DNA from: Lucinisca nassula
Lineage: Eukaryota; Mollusca; Bivalvia; Lucinida; Lucinidae
Direction: 5' to 3'
Length of the DNA: 64,000 nt
Assembly: GCA_963580285.1 (NCBI GenBank)
Contig: OY757025.1
Coordinates: 115,137,900-115,201,899 of the forward strand
Shown here: piece after piece, positions 60,681-64,000 of the stretch
How positions within the stretch are numbered: the first letter of the stretch is position 1
Layout: each line of letters opens with the position of its first letter
Notes under the pieces: model-generated
Seen by the model: only the letters and a program-made list of their open reading frames with translations
Told to the model about the DNA's origin: nothing
The model's database searches: none
Made by a program: the position numbers and the translations under genes

Positions 60681-60968
60681 TTAACCCTTTTCCTGCAGAG
60701 CCATGATGAACTCTCCTTTGCAAACAGTGTAGATCCAGATCAGACAGTTTCTGAAGAATCTTCCAGAATTGCTGAACCAAGATGAACTATCCTTTGCAAA
60801 CAGTTTAGATCCTGATCAGATGGCTTCTGAAGAAGCCATCTGATCAGGAACTAAACTGTTTGTAATTTAGTTTGCATATTTGAACAAAAACATTTTTCAA
60901 GTAATCTGATTGGCTGACAGGCAGCAATGGAGGTGACAAAATTAATTTATTCAGTAAGACAAGGGTTA
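60681..60968. mobile_element. MITE family F copy with two core segments
   Basis: TTAACCCTTTTCCTGC to AAGACAAGGGTTAA. Contains an incomplete core (60718-60757) then a full one (60795-60865), a first step toward tandem duplication of the half-unit. Confidence 0.7.
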
Positions 60969-60972
60969 AGTA

Positions 60973-61505
60973 ATAATAATAATAATAATAATCGACCTTA
61001 TTTATAGAAGGTTAGACATTTAGTACTAGTACTAATCTTCCAGCCCAAAGGGGCTTGAAGAAATATATGGGCTGCATGATGCTTCCACGCAGAGCTGAAT
61101 CCGACCCACACACTAGTACTGGTAAACCGCTTAGAGGATCTAAGCCTGTCCAGGAACTGCTGTGCGAGGCGGACCGTCCATGCTAATAAACCTTATTGGT
61201 TTCATTGGGCGACAGGGCTTGAGATGTCAATTCATCTCAATGTCGGGTAAAAATCCCACAAAATTGGAAGCAACGTCTCCGAAATAACCTATACAGTGTT
61301 GACGGGGACGTTAAACCTCAAATCAAACAAACAAAAACTAATCTTCCATGTGGCCCTCTTTTCCTGGGTAGGAACCAGTATTAAGCAATGTGGATAAAGT
61401 CTCTTGCTCAAGGAAACAACACTTGGCGCTTGCGAGGATTGAACCGGGTACCTCTTGATCTCAAATCTGATGCTTTACCATTGCACCACAGGCGCTCCAA
61501 GTTAT
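60973..61505 (-). mobile_element. SINE-G (tRNA-derived, (ATT)n tail) split by SINE-B
   Basis: Minus-strand head GAGCGCCTGTGGTGCAATGG with GGTTCAATCC (A and B boxes) at 61425-61500; the tail is TAATAATAAT near 60973 on plus. Confidence 0.75.
61043..61336 (+). mobile_element. SINE-B copy with 12-bp target duplication
   Basis: ACTAATCTTCCA at 61031-61042 and 61337-61348. Full length 294 bp, ending ACCTCAAATCAAACAAACAA. Confidence 0.93.
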
Positions 61506-61530
61506 CATACACACTCAGGGCTAGATATAT

Positions 61531-61760
61531 AACAAGAGGCCCATTGGCCAGTATGCTCATTAAATTTTGGTTTCTACCATATACAGGCATGGTACCCAAC
61601 TTGGTCAGGACTGTGACTACAATCCCATGAATACCTTTTTATTGCCTCATCCCATAGAGGCTCTTCATGTAATTTGGTTTCAATCAGCACAGCAGTTTTA
61701 GTGGAGAAGAAGATAAAAATTCTGAATCTAAGTCATCCAGGGCAAAGGTCAGTAAATGAC
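61531..61760 (+). mobile_element. 5' fragment of a tandem-array element
   Basis: Starts AACAAGAGGCCCATTGGCC and contains GACCTTGACCTTTAG; no 3' hairpin follows. Confidence 0.55.
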
Positions 61761-62370
61761 CTTGACCTTTAGAATTGATAAACTTCCGTTCAGCTGATTG
61801 CAAATATAAATTCTGATGCCACAGGCTACAGTAGTATTAATCAGAAAAATCAGAGCGCTGTTTGGTCAAAATCTCTGGAGTTCCCAAATTTTTACCAATC
61901 AGCGTGTCGATTACATCAGCTTCAAGATACAGAATGAAAACAATACCGCAATGAGAAATGCCTGCTCGCACACAAAAAGGTGAAAAATGCTGGTAATAAC
62001 AGTTATCTGGAGAAAACATTTGCATTAGGTGAGAGCATCTTCATTGATATTTATAAGAATGTTGGTTTTTGTGCTGACATTATCAGATTTCCGCAGCAAA
62101 TCGCAGGGAAACAGTGGAAAACCATTGAGTGGGTGTGACAGTTAGTTGTTCTACTGAGTTCTATCCGGTGTAATTTGACGTTTAGATAACAATGGGACTT
62201 GAACCAGGAGTTCTGCATTATTTTGATGTAATTCTGCATGTCTTAGGTTGAAGTTCATACAAAATATACCTTCCTGTGTCAAAAAATGCGCCTGTGCCAA
62301 TTGTCATTTATGTGTACCGAGAAAATGGCACTGGTTTGTTGAGAACCTTGTCTAGCTTTCTATACCAGTA
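61760..62370. other. Upstream flank, nothing identified
   Basis: Apparently single-copy; no gene or repeat recognised. Confidence 0.4.
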
Positions 62371-62374
62371 TGAA

Positions 62375-63335
62375 AACTAGAAATGTGTCAAAATGACACG
62401 GATGCCCCCGCCCAGGGACCTTCCTCCCCCCACCCACCCCACAAAACCTACCTCACCACCCTGCTTCCCCCACCCACCCCACAAAAAATCATTATAAAGT
62501 TTGGAAAATATAAGCTATTAACATACTGAAATTTGAAAATTTCTGTCTGTGACCTTGACCTTGAGGTCATATTCATTGGTTGGGGTGCTGCTGAAAATCA
62601 CTTTGGACCTTTATCTATCATAGCACCAAATATAAACACAATCCATCATACGGTTTGGAAAATATGAACTCTTGAAAACTCAACATTAAAAATTTCCAAG
62701 TGGGTGACCTTGACCTTGAAGTCTTAGGCATGTGTGGGGGTATTACCAAATAAAACTCTGGACCTGTATCTATCATCAAAGCAAATATAAACCAAATCCT
62801 CGTATGGTTTGGAAAATACTAACTCTTTGAAAACTTTAACATTAAACATTTCTAAGTCTGTGACCGTTACCTTGAGGTCATGGGCATGGGCGGGGGTATT
62901 GCTGAATGAATCTTTGAAGCTACATCTATCATCGTACAAAATATGAATCAAATCAATTGTAAAAGTTTAGGTTCTACCAGGTACAAATATCTTAACCTGC
63001 GTCTCAAACATTTACAATTTCTAAGTCTGTGACCTTCACCTTGAGGTCAAAGGCATGAGTGGGGGTATTGCTGAATAAAAGTTTGCATCTATATCTATCA
63101 TCATACTAATTATGAATCCAATCCATTTTATACTTTGGAAGATATAAGCTCTTAAATAATAAGGTTTTACCTGGTACAAATAGCTTAACCTGACTCTAAG
63201 TCTATGACCTTGACCTTGAGGACATAGGCATGAGTGGGGATATTGCTGAATAAAATTTTGCATCTATATATACCATCATACCAAATATGAACCAAACCAG
63301 TCTTATACTTTGAAAGATATGAGCTCTTAAATAAT
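62375..63335 (+). mobile_element. Tandem-array element T9, 3' end missing
   Basis: 5' end ACTAGAAATGTGTCAAAATG then ACACGGATGCCCCCGCCC. Five monomers of 155-175 bp share GACCTTGACCTTGAGGTCA. Truncated by a MITE H copy at 63335. Confidence 0.7.
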
Positions 63336-63465
63336 AATGTTGTGGGTACTCATTAGAACTGCCTTGGTGAGGCAGTTCTAATGACCTTGGTGAGGCAGTT
63401 CTAATGACCTTAGTGAGGCAGTTCTAATGAACACCCAAACCACAGTTTTTTATGGAGATTGACAA
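63335..63465. repeat. MITE family H copy with triplicated arm
   Basis: GTGGGTACTCATTAGAACTG followed by three copies of GGTGAGGCAGTTCTAATGA-type sequence. Confidence 0.65.
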
Positions 63466-63484
63466 ATCATCACAAAATACTTAC

Positions 63485-63510
63485 CTTATCTGTTACCAGA
63501 TACAAGTTAA
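63485..63510 (-). other. Candidate non-coding first exon donor for SPAG1
   Basis: On the minus strand GATAAG|GTAAGTATTTT is a full-consensus 5' splice site about 2.8 kb upstream of the exon 1 acceptor. No promoter elements or exon start could be fixed. The upstream sequence contains part of a core palindrome, so the site could equally be repeat-borne. Confidence 0.25.
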
Positions 63511-63671
63511 AATGCCAACAGTGTAGATCCTGATTAGAAAGCTCATAATGAACAAAAATATACATGTGTTAAGAAGTGGGAACATGAAGAGTTTCCAAGA
63601 TAATTAATCATTTAGCCTTCTGTGGCTGAAGGAGAGGGAAATGCCCTGGGAGATCCCCTGATGATGTCATT

Positions 63672-63812
63672 AACCCATTTTGTACCAGAAACCCCAAAAT
63701 GGGTACCCTTGCGAACAGTGCAGGCGCAGATCAGACGCCGCAGAATGCCTAAATTTTGAAATGGACTCCTGCTTTATACAAGGAGGAAGATTCCATTTGG
63801 TACAACAAGGGA
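63672..63812. mobile_element. MITE family A with internal deletion
   Basis: Ends AACCCATTTTGTACCAG and TTTGGTACAACAAGGG; the right core arm and following ~80 bp are lost. Confidence 0.75.
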
Positions 63813-64000
63813 TAAATGTGTCTAATCATAAGAAACAACACTTAAGTCTTCGCTTGTTGCTCTTTGAATAGCCCATAGACGGCTTGTGTGAACGGGGAAG
63901 ACTCTGATCAGATCATCAGAGTGCACAGATGCTAATCTGAGTCTTCACTGGTTGCACATGTCATATGGTCTTAAAACTGAATATTTCAATATGCTACACT

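Overview
This is eukaryotic genomic DNA, most likely from a bivalve mollusc. Three things point there: intron-rich gene structure with canonical GT/AG junctions, a very high load of short non-autonomous transposons and tRNA-derived SINEs, and tandem-array elements ending in ACGG/ACGC tracts of a kind I associate with bivalve genomes. A heterodont or venerid clam is a plausible but unproven guess. There is no prokaryotic or viral gene content.

One protein-coding gene dominates the window: the orthologue of SPAG1 (sperm-associated antigen 1, a cytoplasmic dynein-arm assembly factor), on the minus strand from the start codon at 60647 down to at least 7278. I reconstruct 17 coding exons, all with GT..AG junctions and matching phases, giving 2424 nt or 808 codons with no stop. 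They cover the conserved N-terminus, three TPR blocks and an acidic linker. The C-terminal RPAP3_C-type domain is missing, so the gene must continue to the left of the window.

Everything else is intronic or flanking repeat. Left to right: a 16-unit 74-bp satellite (1-1180); a 4.9-kb tandem-array element (2231-7135); a 4.5-kb long-inverted-repeat element (9099-13566); two adjacent stacks of nested transposons (14745-20966); another tandem-array element (22250-23836); a partial triplication of SPAG1 exon 12 (26470-27376); several TIR elements; further tandem-array elements at 37440-38455, 45217-47267, 57160-59347 and 62375-63335; and a hAT-like element with a second transposon inside it (53105-55910). 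At least seven SINE-like families are present. Several share a GACGTTAAACC-type 3' tail, and many copies have clear target-site duplications.

Three patterns cut across these elements. First, a ~70-nt palindrome (AAACAGTGTAGAYCC..GGRTCTACACTGTTT) sits in the middle of at least four MITE families with unrelated ends, and also seeded the satellite. Second, the tandem-array elements share a design (short 5' motif, ~160-169-bp or 330-bp monomers, terminal hairpin complementary to the 5' motif), and where the target is known they show no target duplication. Third, three TIR elements with different ends share the same interior, including a TGACGTCA motif. These repeats explain nearly all the open reading frames outside SPAG1.
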